From Hymenobacter arizonensis (lineage in GTDB: Bacteria > Bacteroidota > Bacteroidia > Cytophagales > Hymenobacteraceae), in the NCBI RefSeq assembly GCF_900115775.1, contig NZ_FOXS01000002.1, positions 1,203,214-1,267,213 of the forward strand: a stretch of DNA of 64,000 nt, written 5' to 3'. The translations under genes were made by a program, and so were the position numbers. The notes below the pieces were generated by a model, which worked only from the letters and a program-made list of their open reading frames with translations, did no database searches and was not told the origin of the DNA. Positions 26,601 to 34,607 of the stretch are shown piece after piece. The stretch's first letter is position 1. Each line of letters starts with the position of its first letter.

Positions 26601-29097
26601 TGTGAGCCGAGACTCCATGTTCTTGAGCACGCCCAGCTCGGGCGAGCCCATCCGCCTCTACAGCACCGCCGACCGCAAGGCCAAAACCGTGTCGGGGTAC
26701 AACTTCAAGGGCACGGCCCTGCTCACGCCCAAAAGCACGGGCGGCAGCGGTACCCTCGACGGGCCCCAGTCTTTTATTAAGTCGCCGGAATTCATCTTTA
26801 AGAACGGTGGCTATTCCGGGCGTCGGTCCACGCTCAACGTGAAATCGGCCGAGGCCAACAAGCCGGCACTTACGGCCAACGAAGTGTCCTTCGACTATAA
26901 CATAGACAAGGGCTACGCCGACTTTAAGCGCGAGGAAGGCAGCAAGGCCAGCATCGACCTGCCGTACTCCAAGTTTAAAACCACCCTGAGCGGCGGACGC
27001 TGGGACTTCAACAAAAAGCAAGTGCAGCTCCGCGTAGCGGCCAATGCCGACTCCACCAAGTCGTACTTCTACAGCACCAATTCCGACCAGCTGGGCCTGA
27101 AGTTCAAGGCCGCCACCGGCGTCTACGACCTGGCCAAGTACCAGATGAAAGTGGGTGGCGTGCCCTACATCGCCGCCGCTGATGCCTGGATTATTCCTGA
27201 CTCGGGCAAGGTTAACATCTTGGCCAACGGCCGCATTCAGCGCTTCAAGAACGCCACCGTCGAGCTCGACTCATTGGGCAAGTTTCACCGACTTGTGAGA
27301 GGCACGATAGAAGTGGTATCGAAGGAGGCTTTTACCGGCAACGCCGAATACAGCTTCAAAACGGCCCGCGACACGGTTGCCCTACGCTTCTCTAACTTCG
27401 AGCCCGACCCGGCCGCCATTCTGGCTGGCAAGGGCAAGCTGATAAAGCTGCTGCAGCGCGACAAAGACAAGAAAGACGGCTTCGAATCGACGACCTTAGC
27501 TGGCCCGCCCACCGTGGCTACGGCGGTGGTCAACTCCTCTACCAAGTTCCAGCTTACCCCCCGCATTGGCTACCGAGGCAACGTGCAACTGCACTCGCAG
27601 CGCCGCGGCTTCGCCTTCGACGGCCAAGTGCAGCTGCAGTTCGGCAAAGACCGCAACTCGGCTGCCTGGGTGGCCGTGAAAGACTCCATCGATCCCAAGA
27701 ACTTCAGCCTCAACCTCAAGGACATCAAGGCCGAAGACGGTACGCCGCTCATAACCGGCCTGTTCCTCTCCGATGAGAGCAACAAGGTGTACCCGCTCTA
27801 CGCTGCCACGTTGCCCAGTAAGGCCGACGTGCCCATTCTGACGGTAGACGGCAACTTGCGCTACGACGACAAAAATGGTGTTTACACCATCTCGCGCAAC
27901 GACATGAGCGACGTTAATGCCTACGAGGGCGCTGCTCTTATCTACACCGATGCCACCAATTCGCTGAAGTTTAGAGGGCCGATGACGTTCATTACCTCGA
28001 ACAAAAACTACAAGATGGTAGGCAGCGGCGTGGGCACCGCCAACCCGGACAGCGCCCGCTACGCCGTGGACGCCATGCTCGGCATCGACATCGATATGCC
28101 TCAGAAGGCCATTGATGTGATGGGCGCCGAGCTAGCCAAGCTCACCAAAGGCTCGCCCGAGGCCCAGGACGGTTCCGGAAACGAGCTCTACAAGCTGGCG
28201 CAATTCATTGGCAACAAAGCCACGGAGGCCTATTCCATGCGCAAGGGCAGCCCCGAGTCCATCATGAAGCTGTCGCCCAAGCTGATGCACACCATCTTGC
28301 TAAGCCGGGTGAACCTGCGCTGGAACGAGAAGCGGCGGGCCTGGTATTCGGTGGGTAAAATTGGCTTGTCCGGTGTGGGCAAACAGCCCCTCAACGCCCT
28401 CATCGACGGCCACATCGAAATCCGTCGCGAAAACTCCACCGATGTAGTGGAAATGTACCTCGAAGTGGAGCCGCAAAGCTGGTACTACCTCAAGTATGCC
28501 AACAACCTGCTGCTGACCAAGTCGCCGAGCGAAAGCTTTGAAAACGAAATCAGAAGCAAGGCCAAGTACGACTACAATACGGCCACCAGCTACGGGGCCT
28601 TCGTTGGCGACTTCTCGGACGTGGATGCCTTCCGCTCGCATTTCCAGAAAGACTACCTGGGCAAGAGCGGCAAGCTAGCGACCCGGCCCGCCAACCCCGC
28701 CCCGGCCGACAACTTCGACACCGTAGACAGCAAGAAAAAGAAAAAGGGCAAAGGCGACGACGCCTTCGGCACCGCCGACCCCAGCGCTCCCGAAGCTGCT
28801 CCCGAGCCCGCTAAAAAGAAGAAAAAAGCCAAAGCCAACGACCCCTTCGGCGACGGCGTGATGGACGATGCCACCGCTCCGGTGGCGCCAGCGCCCGCGC
28901 CCGCCAAGAAGGAGAAAGCCAAGGAAGCGGCTCCCGATGCAGCCCCCGACCCTGTCGTGGACAAAAAAGAAGCCGAGCGCCAGGCCAAGGAAAAGGCCAA
29001 AGAAGACGAACGGCTGAGAAAGCAGGAGGAGAAACAGAAGAAGGACGAAGAGAAGCGCAAGAAGAAAGGCACCGAAGACCCCTTCGGCGACAGCTAA
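23608..29097 (+). CDS. Very large secreted protein of unknown function (1829 residues)
   Basis: Not recognised as a named family. Signal peptide about 1-24 (LTSWFGLLLGTYTAAQAQAQ). Residues about 50-190 are helical; about 210-320 is a low-complexity Ala/Pro/Lys linker with a Trp/Gly patch (SGWDTADMWSSPSGGGWGDT). From about 340 to 1690 it is a long series of short beta-strand-like segments rich in Asp, Lys and Tyr, with recurring patterns such as FYRDSVVTVG, DSIVIRSEAK and FDYDGFYVDMAKI. One segment near 630-680 looks like a winged helix. The tail (about 1700-1829) is Lys/Glu/Ala-rich, partly coiled-coil, with DDAFG, NDPFGDG and EDPFGDS each after a Lys run. No sorting domain. A periplasmic or envelope scaffold is a guess. 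A terminator follows. Confidence 0.85.
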   Translation: MKRLAILTSWFGLLLGTYTAAQAQAQPKASPPVAATTAPPTAAAPRYQLGKLSTDPAQYMLDVQSMMAATNNAAARATAARLQTLWGTNRLTSSQQARIVALSQTMLAKKFRPRPHFELFFGAIVGGATTAKLSDQQMDQYLDVLGQTLEKEAPQETEKFIASTNRFLNGGYLHRSGYSTLRAVGGTVTFAYSPVAAPVSNLEFGAPTPAPKKEEALPAAPAVKKPAAVAKAPVKAAPKPAVKKKASSSGWDTADMWSSPSGGGWGDTDDGWGAPVKKAPAKPVAKAPAKAGPAAAKAATPAAKPATAVVSAADFDAPAAAFTPSALPYDDYLAPPTRGAVIVVKDADLVLGSAGDSVMLKKVSGTAVPNSNRFVATGGQFAWNIKANPVTAELEGFDLDMAKPEFTAQTVTVAYPAVLEAPVKGSLSYKNVRRKSGTTETGYPRFISLTNNARIKNLGENLQYRGGISMAGSKVLSAALDGSPSNLIVSLDGKPKFKATSRAYVLGDSIITASRAAVTIYQGAKDSVTHPGAELKYNKGKKELKLAREEGLYKNTPYSDSYHQLDIRTEALTWNLGQPTIDFAVLSSKNQQAADFESKEFFTNSRYQQLKSINRLHPLQMLLGYSQSHGNVKTINVSTLATELKTSEPNMRSAMAGLARDGYVQWVPQTGEVIILPKGSHYVASARDRKDYDHIAIKSLSGSGRNATLNLVTNELLVRGVERFNFTDDSATVFVKPDSAIIRIQKNRNINFNGTVVASAMRFRGRDFKFDYDGFYVDMAKIDSIVIRSEAKDAKGRPTGKHADFALTNKGKVSTGRLFLNDPNNKSGRKKKGQYPAFDSQSGANVYFGKQSVLGGAYDSTMVFDIPPFKLDSLNGISKSASGFNGTFRSGGIIPDIQTKLTVQEDGALGFVYDVPKDGFPLYKGRGRVFNKVKMDGGGLQADGSISYQTGTFTSNKFVFYRDSVVTVGRSGQIGAKKSDGVDIAKMTLPPNYLMHWDVSRDSMFLSTPSSGEPIRLYSTADRKAKTVSGYNFKGTALLTPKSTGGSGTLDGPQSFIKSPEFIFKNGGYSGRRSTLNVKSAEANKPALTANEVSFDYNIDKGYADFKREEGSKASIDLPYSKFKTTLSGGRWDFNKKQVQLRVAANADSTKSYFYSTNSDQLGLKFKAATGVYDLAKYQMKVGGVPYIAAADAWIIPDSGKVNILANGRIQRFKNATVELDSLGKFHRLVRGTIEVVSKEAFTGNAEYSFKTARDTVALRFSNFEPDPAAILAGKGKLIKLLQRDKDKKDGFESTTLAGPPTVATAVVNSSTKFQLTPRIGYRGNVQLHSQRRGFAFDGQVQLQFGKDRNSAAWVAVKDSIDPKNFSLNLKDIKAEDGTPLITGLFLSDESNKVYPLYAATLPSKADVPILTVDGNLRYDDKNGVYTISRNDMSDVNAYEGAALIYTDATNSLKFRGPMTFITSNKNYKMVGSGVGTANPDSARYAVDAMLGIDIDMPQKAIDVMGAELAKLTKGSPEAQDGSGNELYKLAQFIGNKATEAYSMRKGSPESIMKLSPKLMHTILLSRVNLRWNEKRRAWYSVGKIGLSGVGKQPLNALIDGHIEIRRENSTDVVEMYLEVEPQSWYYLKYANNLLLTKSPSESFENEIRSKAKYDYNTATSYGAFVGDFSDVDAFRSHFQKDYLGKSGKLATRPANPAPADNFDTVDSKKKKKGKGDDAFGTADPSAPEAAPEPAKKKKKAKANDPFGDGVMDDATAPVAPAPAPAKKEKAKEAAPDAAPDPVVDKKEAERQAKEKAKEDERLRKQEEKQKKDEEKRKKKGTEDPFGDS

Positions 29098-29117
29098 GCG
29101 CTTTCCTGCAAGGCAGC

Positions 29118-29156
29118 AACGCAAAACGGTCATGCCCAGCATGGCCGTTTTGCGTT
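29118..29156 (+). terminator. Rho-independent terminator after the large secreted protein gene
   Basis: AACGCAAAACGG pairs with CCGTTTTGCGTT, extended by CATG/CATG, 21 nt after the stop codon. The T content is inside the stem end rather than a separate run, so strength is uncertain. Confidence 0.6.
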
Positions 29157-29204
29157 TAGGAGCAAAAGGCCGTAATCGTTGCTTCGCGCTACATTTATCC
29201 CCGC

Positions 29205-29849
29205 ATGAACTATTTCTACATTCTCCTTGCCCTCGTGGCTGCTTACCTGCTCGGCTCCATCCCGACGGCCCTGTGGGTCGGCCGCCGCTTCTTTGGCCTG
29301 GCCGATATCCGGGAGCACGGCTCCGGCAACGCCGGTGCCACCAATACCTTTCGGGTGCTGGGCCCCAAAGCTGGCTCCGCCGTGCTACTCGTCGATGCCC
29401 TGAAGGGATTTGTAGCGGCCTACTTTCTACCCGCGTGGCTGGTGGCGCAGGGGGCCATTGCTCCCGAGCACGAGCTATATTTCAAGCTGGCGTGTGGCGT
29501 GTTGGCCATTGTGGGCCACATCTTCCCGGTATTTGCGCAGTTCCGGGGCGGCAAAGGCGTGGCCACTGTGCTGGGCATGATGCTGGGCGTGGCGCCCGCC
29601 ACGGTGGGCGTGTGCATGTTGGTGTTTATCGTGATGCTGCTGCTGTTTCGCTACGTGTCGTTGGCCAGCATGACGGCCGGCCTCACCTTCGCGCTGCTGC
29701 AGCTGCTGCCTCAGTTTCGCCCCGCGCAACCGTTCATGATTTACGTAGGCTTTGTGCTGGCCGCGCTGCTCATCTACACCCACCGGGCCAATATTGAGCG
29801 ACTCCGGAGTGGGACCGAGAGCCGCGTGCCGCTGTTTGGGCGGAAGTAA
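29205..29849 (+). CDS. plsY: Glycerol-3-phosphate acyltransferase PlsY
   Basis: Transfers an acyl group from acyl-phosphate to glycerol-3-phosphate, the first step of phospholipid synthesis at the inner membrane. The 214-residue protein has five hydrophobic segments and the three PlsY motifs: LLGSIPTALWVGRRFFG and REHGSGNAGATNTFRVLG (motif 1), VGHIFPVFAQFRGGKGVAT (motif 2) and THRANIERLRSGTE (motif 3). Length is normal. A TACATTTA element at about 29190, one mismatch from TAnnTTTG, lies just upstream. No functional link to the neighbours is evident. Confidence 0.96.
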   Translation: MNYFYILLALVAAYLLGSIPTALWVGRRFFGLADIREHGSGNAGATNTFRVLGPKAGSAVLLVDALKGFVAAYFLPAWLVAQGAIAPEHELYFKLACGVLAIVGHIFPVFAQFRGGKGVATVLGMMLGVAPATVGVCMLVFIVMLLLFRYVSLASMTAGLTFALLQLLPQFRPAQPFMIYVGFVLAALLIYTHRANIERLRSGTESRVPLFGRK

Positions 29850-29905
29850 GCCCTGTGAGGAGACTCAACTCGGGCAGTAGTTTAAGCAGCTATAACACTA
29901 CAGCG

Positions 29906-30048
29906 GATTTCAGGTCTGTGTACAGCGCGTTCAGTAGCGCGAACTTTGTAGTTCGCGTCCCCGCGCCGTTAAAGTCGTTCGGGTTTCCGCCGGGGACACG
30001 AACTACAAAGTTCGCGCTACTGAACGCGCTGTACAATAACCTGAAATC
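29906..30048. repeat. Composite long inverted repeat, family D
   Basis: Outer arms GATTTCAGG (29906-29914) and CCTGAAATC (30040-30048) enclose inner arms GTACAGCGCGTTCAGTAGCG onward (29920-29962) and its near-perfect inverse complement (29991-30034). The inner arms contain GAACTTTGTAGTTCGCG. The hairpin would have a stem of roughly 50 bp around a short loop. It lies between plsY and a small secreted protein gene. Confidence 0.88.
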
Positions 30049-30139
30049 GTTCTAGGTTCTTCAAACGCCAGAGCCTTTGATAATGGGCTCAAGGTTTCAT
30101 ATTAAGTGACAACTTGTCCAACCAGTTCTCTCTATCCTT

Positions 30140-30706
30140 ATGCTCCGTTTTCTATTTCTGCTACTCTTTGCGTTGCCAGCCGTAGCGCAGAAATACAATG
30201 CCGAGCTAGCTACGCCGCCGACTGGCTTTACCTGGCAGGCACTGCCCGAAATCAAAGGTGCCATGCTGTTGCCGGAGGGTTGGTATTTCAAGCCCGAAGG
30301 CCAAAAAGATGCCAACGCCTACTTTCTGACCCTAGAGGAAATTGTGGAAGGTGGTGAGTTTCAAACCGGCATCACCATCAACGTAAATCGCAAATTGAAA
30401 GCCAAAACTGGCCTAGCTGCGCCCAACTACGCCAAGGCCTTTAGCGCCCGCGGGGGCATTGGCCCCAACTTGGAGCTGCTGGAAAAGCAAGCCACTGTAG
30501 ACGGCCCTTTTCATAAGTATATGGTGCGTTACCGGGCAGCGCTGCCCGATGCAGACCCCAAAATCATCTACCAGCTGGCCATTGGCAATGCCAAGACCGA
30601 TACGCTGTACACCGTCGTTTTTGAAAGCCCGGAAAAAGACTGGACCGAAGCCTGGAAGCTGGGCGAAGTGATGCTGAAAGAGCTGGTGCTGGACTCGCGG
30701 CAGTAG
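30140..30706 (+). CDS. Small secreted protein of unknown function
   Basis: A 188-residue protein with a signal peptide (LRFLFLLLFALPAVAQ, 2-17). The mature part reads as a compact alpha/beta protein: FTWQALPEIKGAMLLPEGWYF, then GEFQTGITINVNRK, HKYMVRYRAALP and TLYTVVFESPEKDWTEAWKL. The pattern of a final strand with ESP followed by a helix resembles small periplasmic PsbP/Mog1-like folds, but this is only a visual impression. No lipobox. It is followed 87 nt later by the M20 peptidase on the same strand. Function unknown. Confidence 0.7.
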   Translation: MLRFLFLLLFALPAVAQKYNAELATPPTGFTWQALPEIKGAMLLPEGWYFKPEGQKDANAYFLTLEEIVEGGEFQTGITINVNRKLKAKTGLAAPNYAKAFSARGGIGPNLELLEKQATVDGPFHKYMVRYRAALPDADPKIIYQLAIGNAKTDTLYTVVFESPEKDWTEAWKLGEVMLKELVLDSRQ

Positions 30707-30793
30707 TCTTTACTGTTCTGGCTCTGCATCGGTCCCGGCTGGCTACTTTTACTCCACTGTTCCCAACCCATCACCCTTCAACTCCTGCCTCGC

Positions 30794-32158
30794 ATGGCCA
30801 ATTATCTTTCCGACAACCAAACCCGCTTCCTCGACGAGCTGATTGACTGGCTCCGCATCCCCTCCGTTTCGGCCGACCCCAAGTTTCACGGCGACGTGCT
30901 GCGGGCCGCTGATTACCTGAAAACGCGCCTCGAAGAAGCCGGCGTTAACAACGTCGAAATCTGCCCCACGGCCGGCAATCCCATCGTCTACGGCGACTAC
31001 CTCACCGACCCTAGCAAGCCTACCGTGCTGGTCTACGGCCACTACGACGTGCAGCCCGCCGACCCTTACGAGCTGTGGACCTCGCCGCCCTTCGAGCCGG
31101 TGATTAAGGACGAGAAAATCTACGCCCGCGGCGCCTGCGACGACAAAGGCCAGGTGTACATGCACGTAAAGGCCTTCGAGATGATGATGCGCGATGGCCA
31201 GGGTGGCGTGCCCTGCAACATCAAGTTCATGTTCGAAGGCGAAGAAGAAATCGGGTCCAACAACCTCGAAATCTTCGTGAAAGCCAATAAAGAGAAGTTG
31301 AAGGCCGACGTCATTCTCATTTCCGATACTGGCATCCTGGCCAACGACGTGCCCAGCATTGAAGTGGGCCTGCGCGGCCTGAGCTACCACGAAGTAACCG
31401 TGACCGGCCCCAACCGCGACCTGCACTCCGGCCTCTACGGTGGCGCCGTGATGAATCCCATCAACGCCCTCTGCCAAATGATTGCCAGCCTGCACGACGA
31501 GAACGGCCACATCACCATCCCCGGCTTCTATGACAACGTGGACGAGCTCAGCGCCGAAGAGCGCGCCGAAATGGCCAAAGCCCCGTTCTCCGAAGAGGAG
31601 TTCAAGCAGAGCATTGGCCTGCCCGCCACGGCCGGCGAAAAAGGCTACTCCAGCATGGAGCGCACCAGCATCCGGCCCACGCTCGACGTGAACGGCATCT
31701 GGGGCGGCTACACCGGCGAGGGCGCCAAAACCGTCATTGCCTCGCAGGCCCACGCCAAAATCTCCATGCGCCTGGTGCCCCATCAGACCAGCGCCGAAAT
31801 CACAGCGCTGTTCCAAAAGCACTTTTCCAGCATTGCCCCGGCCGGCGTTACGGTGGAAGTGCGCCCCCACCACGGCGGCGAGCCCGTGGTAACGCCTACC
31901 AACTCGGTGGCATACAAAGCCGCCGCCGATGCCATGGAAACCACCTTTGGCAAACGCCCGGTGCCCACGCGCGGCGGTGGGTCCATCCCCATCGTGGCCA
32001 TGTTCAAGTCGGAGCTGGGCCTCGATACCGTGCTGCTCGGCTTTGGCCTCGACTCCGATGCCATTCACTCTCCCAACGAGCATTTCGGCGTGTTCAACTT
32101 CCTGAAGGGCATCGAAACCATCCCGCATTTCTATCGCAACTACGCGGCTGCGCAGTAA
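30794..32158 (+). CDS. M20 family dipeptidase
   Basis: A 454-residue cytoplasmic zinc peptidase of the M20 (ArgE/DapE/carnosinase-like) family. VLVYGHYDVQPADPYELW holds the first metal His and Asp near residue 80, YARGACDDKGQVYMHVKA the bridging Asp, and FMFEGEEEIGSNNLE the general-base Glu pair near 150. The dimerisation domain follows (LHSGLYGGAVMNPINAL), and a late His appears in DSDAIHSPNEHFG. These match M20 peptidases annotated as Xaa-His or broad dipeptidases. No signal peptide. It ends 12 nt before a strong bidirectional terminator shared with the convergent beta-barrel gene. Confidence 0.93.
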   Translation: MANYLSDNQTRFLDELIDWLRIPSVSADPKFHGDVLRAADYLKTRLEEAGVNNVEICPTAGNPIVYGDYLTDPSKPTVLVYGHYDVQPADPYELWTSPPFEPVIKDEKIYARGACDDKGQVYMHVKAFEMMMRDGQGGVPCNIKFMFEGEEEIGSNNLEIFVKANKEKLKADVILISDTGILANDVPSIEVGLRGLSYHEVTVTGPNRDLHSGLYGGAVMNPINALCQMIASLHDENGHITIPGFYDNVDELSAEERAEMAKAPFSEEEFKQSIGLPATAGEKGYSSMERTSIRPTLDVNGIWGGYTGEGAKTVIASQAHAKISMRLVPHQTSAEITALFQKHFSSIAPAGVTVEVRPHHGGEPVVTPTNSVAYKAAADAMETTFGKRPVPTRGGGSIPIVAMFKSELGLDTVLLGFGLDSDAIHSPNEHFGVFNFLKGIETIPHFYRNYAAAQ

Positions 32159-32169
32159 GCACAAAGCAG

Positions 32170-32227
32170 GTATCAAACCCAAAAGGCCCGGCTTCTATGC
32201 AGAAGCCGGGCCTTTTGGGTTTGATAC
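32170..32227. terminator. Bidirectional terminator, perfect 27-bp stem
   Basis: Arms 32170-32196 and 32201-32227 are perfect inverse complements around the loop ATGC; the stem contains AAAAGGCCCGGCTTCT. T-rich sequence is present on both strands, fitting convergent genes on either side. Confidence 0.92.
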
Positions 32228-32236
32228 GCGGGCTAA

Positions 32237-32848
32237 TTATTCGCCGAACAAGTAACCCAGCTGAAACTGAACCACCGAGTTACGGGCCTGCCCACCGCCA
32301 CTGTAGGTACTGCGGATGCCGCCGTTGTACCGCACGCCCACTTCCAGGTGCAGCGGCAGCTGGTAACCCACGCCAACCACGTAGCCCAGGTCGAGCCGGC
32401 GGGTATATTCAGTCGCATCTGTCGTCGTGGTGGTAGCGAGAACGGTGCTGGAACTTCTGGTGTCGGTTGTTTCCGCATTAAGCAGGTAGCCGGCCTGCGG
32501 GCCTGCTTCGACATACAAGCCCTGAAACTTTAGGCGCAGCAACACCGGCAGGTCGAGGTAGTTGAAGCCGGTTTGTGTGCGGCTGCTAAAACCGTTCGGT
32601 CCGGTCGCATCCAGCCGCAAGCCCTTTTGGGAAAACAGCAGCTCTGGGTGCAGCGACAGCTTATCGCTGAGGGCTGCGTCGGCCATCACCCCGGCCGTGG
32701 CCCCTACCAGCCTTCGCACCCCCACCACATTGTAGTTTGTGAGAGTAGCCAAATTGACGCCCGCCCGAAAACCATAGCGAACGTTTTGGCCCTGAGCAGT
32801 TGCGGCAAACCCTGTTAGCAGGCCCAAGCAAACGATAATTTTTTTCAT
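32237..32848 (-). CDS. Outer-membrane beta-barrel protein, tandem array member 1
   Basis: A 203-residue porin-family protein of the small OMP_b-brl_2 (PorT-like) type. Signal peptide KKIIVCLGLLTGFAATAQG (2-20), then GFRAGVNLATL as the first strand, HPELLFSQKGLRL, the central YVEAGPQAGYLLNAE and the late strands GYVVGVGYQLPLHLEVGVRYNGG, ending in FQLGYLFGE. The blocks ELL(Y/F)SQKG, (V/L)E(A/G/L)GPQ and RYNGG recur in all seven array members. It is the last gene of the - strand array, transcribed towards the shared terminator. Such 8-10-strand barrels often have no known role. Confidence 0.85.
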   Translation of the reverse strand: MKKIIVCLGLLTGFAATAQGQNVRYGFRAGVNLATLTNYNVVGVRRLVGATAGVMADAALSDKLSLHPELLFSQKGLRLDATGPNGFSSRTQTGFNYLDLPVLLRLKFQGLYVEAGPQAGYLLNAETTDTRSSSTVLATTTTTDATEYTRRLDLGYVVGVGYQLPLHLEVGVRYNGGIRSTYSGGGQARNSVVQFQLGYLFGE

Positions 32849-33010
32849 CGGAGAAAGTGAAATTGGTAGAAGGGAAGTAGAAGGCAGGGGTGAAGCATTT
32901 GCCTGACAGCAAGGCCACTCAAACTGCCTCCTTCTTTTTTGGTGAGTGCCGATGCCAAACGCACAGCCCAGCTGCTACGCCGGAATCAGCATTATCGCAA
33001 GGCCCCCAGG

Positions 33011-33634
33011 CTATTTGCCCCCAAACATGTACCCCACGTACACCTGAAAAGCGCTATTGCGGGCTCGCGGCTGTATGGTCAGGGCGCCGAACGACTCCGC
33101 CTTGGTAACGTCACGGAAGCCGCCGTTGTAGCGCAGGCCCAGCAGCAGCCCGCTGCTTGTTTCGGAGCCGAGACCCAGGGCATAGCCGAAGTCCACGTCA
33201 TTGAAAGAGCTTTTGTTCGACACATTGAAACTCATTTTGTTGCTCTCATACGAAGCCTTGGCGCTCATCAAAACCCCCACTTGGGGGCCCGCTTCCAAAA
33301 ACAACTGCCCCAGCTTTGCCTTTGCCAGCACCGGCACGTCCACGTAGTGCATCGTTTGCGTGCCCGTCACAGTCGAGCCATTGAAGGAATATTTGGTTTG
33401 GGCCCCCTTCATAGAATACAATAATTCGGGCTGAATAGAAAACCTGTCGGTAACGCTTAATTCGGCTATCAAGCCCCCGTGGTAACCAAGCCTGTTATTA
33501 ATGTCCGAGTCGACATCTTTGCCCACGAAGGTGGTATACGACCCGCCAGCCTTAATACCGAAGCGAGAACCTTGCGCATGTCCAACCATGCTGCTGCCCA
33601 CGAGCAGCGTAGAAAAGAGGAGAAGTTTTTTCAT
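33011..33634 (-). CDS. Outer-membrane beta-barrel protein, tandem array member 2
   Basis: A 207-residue paralogue. Signal peptide KKLLLFSTLLVGSSMVGHAQ (2-21), first strand FGIKAGGSYTTFVG, QPELLYSMKGAQTKY, FLEAGPQVGVLMSAKA, DFGYALGLGSETSSGLLLG with RYNGGF, and a final AFQVYVGYMFGGK. ATG 33634 is chosen because it starts the signal peptide; the 25 codons upstream read through non-coding sequence. Unlike its six relatives it has no clear terminator in the 160 nt before the next gene, so transcription may continue into member 1. Confidence 0.84.
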   Translation of the reverse strand: MKKLLLFSTLLVGSSMVGHAQGSRFGIKAGGSYTTFVGKDVDSDINNRLGYHGGLIAELSVTDRFSIQPELLYSMKGAQTKYSFNGSTVTGTQTMHYVDVPVLAKAKLGQLFLEAGPQVGVLMSAKASYESNKMSFNVSNKSSFNDVDFGYALGLGSETSSGLLLGLRYNGGFRDVTKAESFGALTIQPRARNSAFQVYVGYMFGGK

Positions 33635-33703
33635 TGAAGAAATTGAGGTAGAATTAGAAAAATAATATAAAGCTACGGGTGGTGCACCGTTCCGCAAACC
33701 GTT

Positions 33704-33756
33704 CAGCAAAAGAAAAGCCCGGCTTCTTCTCAGAAAGCCGGGCTTTGCTTTTGCTG
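33704..33756 (-). terminator. Terminator after array member 3
   Basis: AAAGCCCGGCTT pairs with AAGCCGGGCTTT, extended outward by CAGCAAAAG/CTTTTGCTG with a one-base bulge. It lies just past the stop codon of the - strand gene starting at 34386. Confidence 0.85.
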
Positions 33757-33768
33757 AGCGCAGTGGGT

Positions 33769-34386
33769 TTAGCGCCTGCCGAAGGAATACGTCAGATAGA
33801 GCTGAAACACACTGTTGCGGGCCCGGTCTTGGTAAGTGGTGGTGCCCTGCAGATACTCCTTGCCAATGTTGGTGAACGCACCGTTGTAGCGTAGTCCGGC
33901 GCCCAAGCCCGATTTGCGCTGGTAGCCCAGGCCCGCCAGGTAGCCGAAGTCGATGGAGTTGTAGCTGTTCTTAATGTCGGTCGAGGCGTTGCCAACCTTG
34001 GATTTGGCACTCAACAAAAAGCCCACTTGTGGCCCTGCCTCCACAAAGAAACCGTTGGTGTTGACGTGAAAGGCCAATGGCACGTCCACGTAATTAAAAC
34101 GGTAGGTAGCGTAGTTCTTTTCGAAGCCCGGGCTATTCAAGGGCTGCTTCGTGCCCTTTTGCGAATACAAAAGCTCGGGCTGAAAGGCAATGTGATTGCT
34201 AAGGCTAAGGTTGGCAAAAAGGCCGGTGTGAAAGCCGAAAATGTTTTCCAGCGACTTAGTGTCTTCCCCAGCAAATCCGGACAGCGAAGCGCCCACCTTT
34301 ACCCCCAGGGCCGGGTTGCCGCGCTGGGCGTGGGCTGCGCCGTGCAGACCAGCGACGAGAAGGAGCGAAAGAGTTAATTTTTTCAT
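33769..34386 (-). CDS. Outer-membrane beta-barrel protein, tandem array member 3
   Basis: A 205-residue paralogue with signal peptide KKLTLSLLLVAGLHGAAHAQ (2-21), LGVKVGASLSGFAGED, QPELLYSQKGTKQP, FFVEAGPQVGFLLSAKS, SIDFGYLAGLGYQRKSG with RYNGAF, and FQLYLTYSFGRR at the end. A CAAAACTA box at 34411-34418 (TAGTTTTG on the coding strand) fits a promoter with a short leader of about 20 nt. Gene and terminator form a self-contained unit. Confidence 0.85.
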   Translation of the reverse strand: MKKLTLSLLLVAGLHGAAHAQRGNPALGVKVGASLSGFAGEDTKSLENIFGFHTGLFANLSLSNHIAFQPELLYSQKGTKQPLNSPGFEKNYATYRFNYVDVPLAFHVNTNGFFVEAGPQVGFLLSAKSKVGNASTDIKNSYNSIDFGYLAGLGYQRKSGLGAGLRYNGAFTNIGKEYLQGTTTYQDRARNSVFQLYLTYSFGRR

Positions 34387-34410
34387 AATTCGGCAGATTG
34401 GTTACTGCCG

Positions 34411-34418
34411 CAAAACTA
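34411..34418 (-). promoter_or_regulatory. Promoter -7 box for array member 3
   Basis: TAGTTTTG on the - strand matches TAnnTTTG exactly and lies 25 nt before the start codon. No clear -33 element was seen. Confidence 0.5.
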
Positions 34419-34553
34419 CAACGGCAGCCTCTGCACAGGTCATAAATGTTGCTGGCTTCCCAAAATCTCAGAACAAGGTGGCGATGGGGCATCTTTGATT
34501 CTAGCGCTTGCGCCAATGCCTTATGCGTATGCCTGGCAGCATCACCTAATCAC

Positions 34554-34586
34554 AAAAGCCTGCCACTGAAACAGCGACAGGCTTTG
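34554..34586 (-). terminator. Terminator after array member 4
   Basis: AAAGCCTG and CAGGCTTT form the outer stem, with CTG/CAG inside and a TTT loop on the coding strand; two mismatches. It starts 22 nt past the stop codon. Confidence 0.65.
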
Positions 34587-34607
34587 GAGTTGGGGAACGA
34601 AGACCAG

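Noticed and set aside
30749..32182. A 477-codon open frame antisense to the M20 peptidase
   Set aside because: Low-complexity Gly/Val/His composition and no motif; the sense strand encodes all M20 metal-site motifs.
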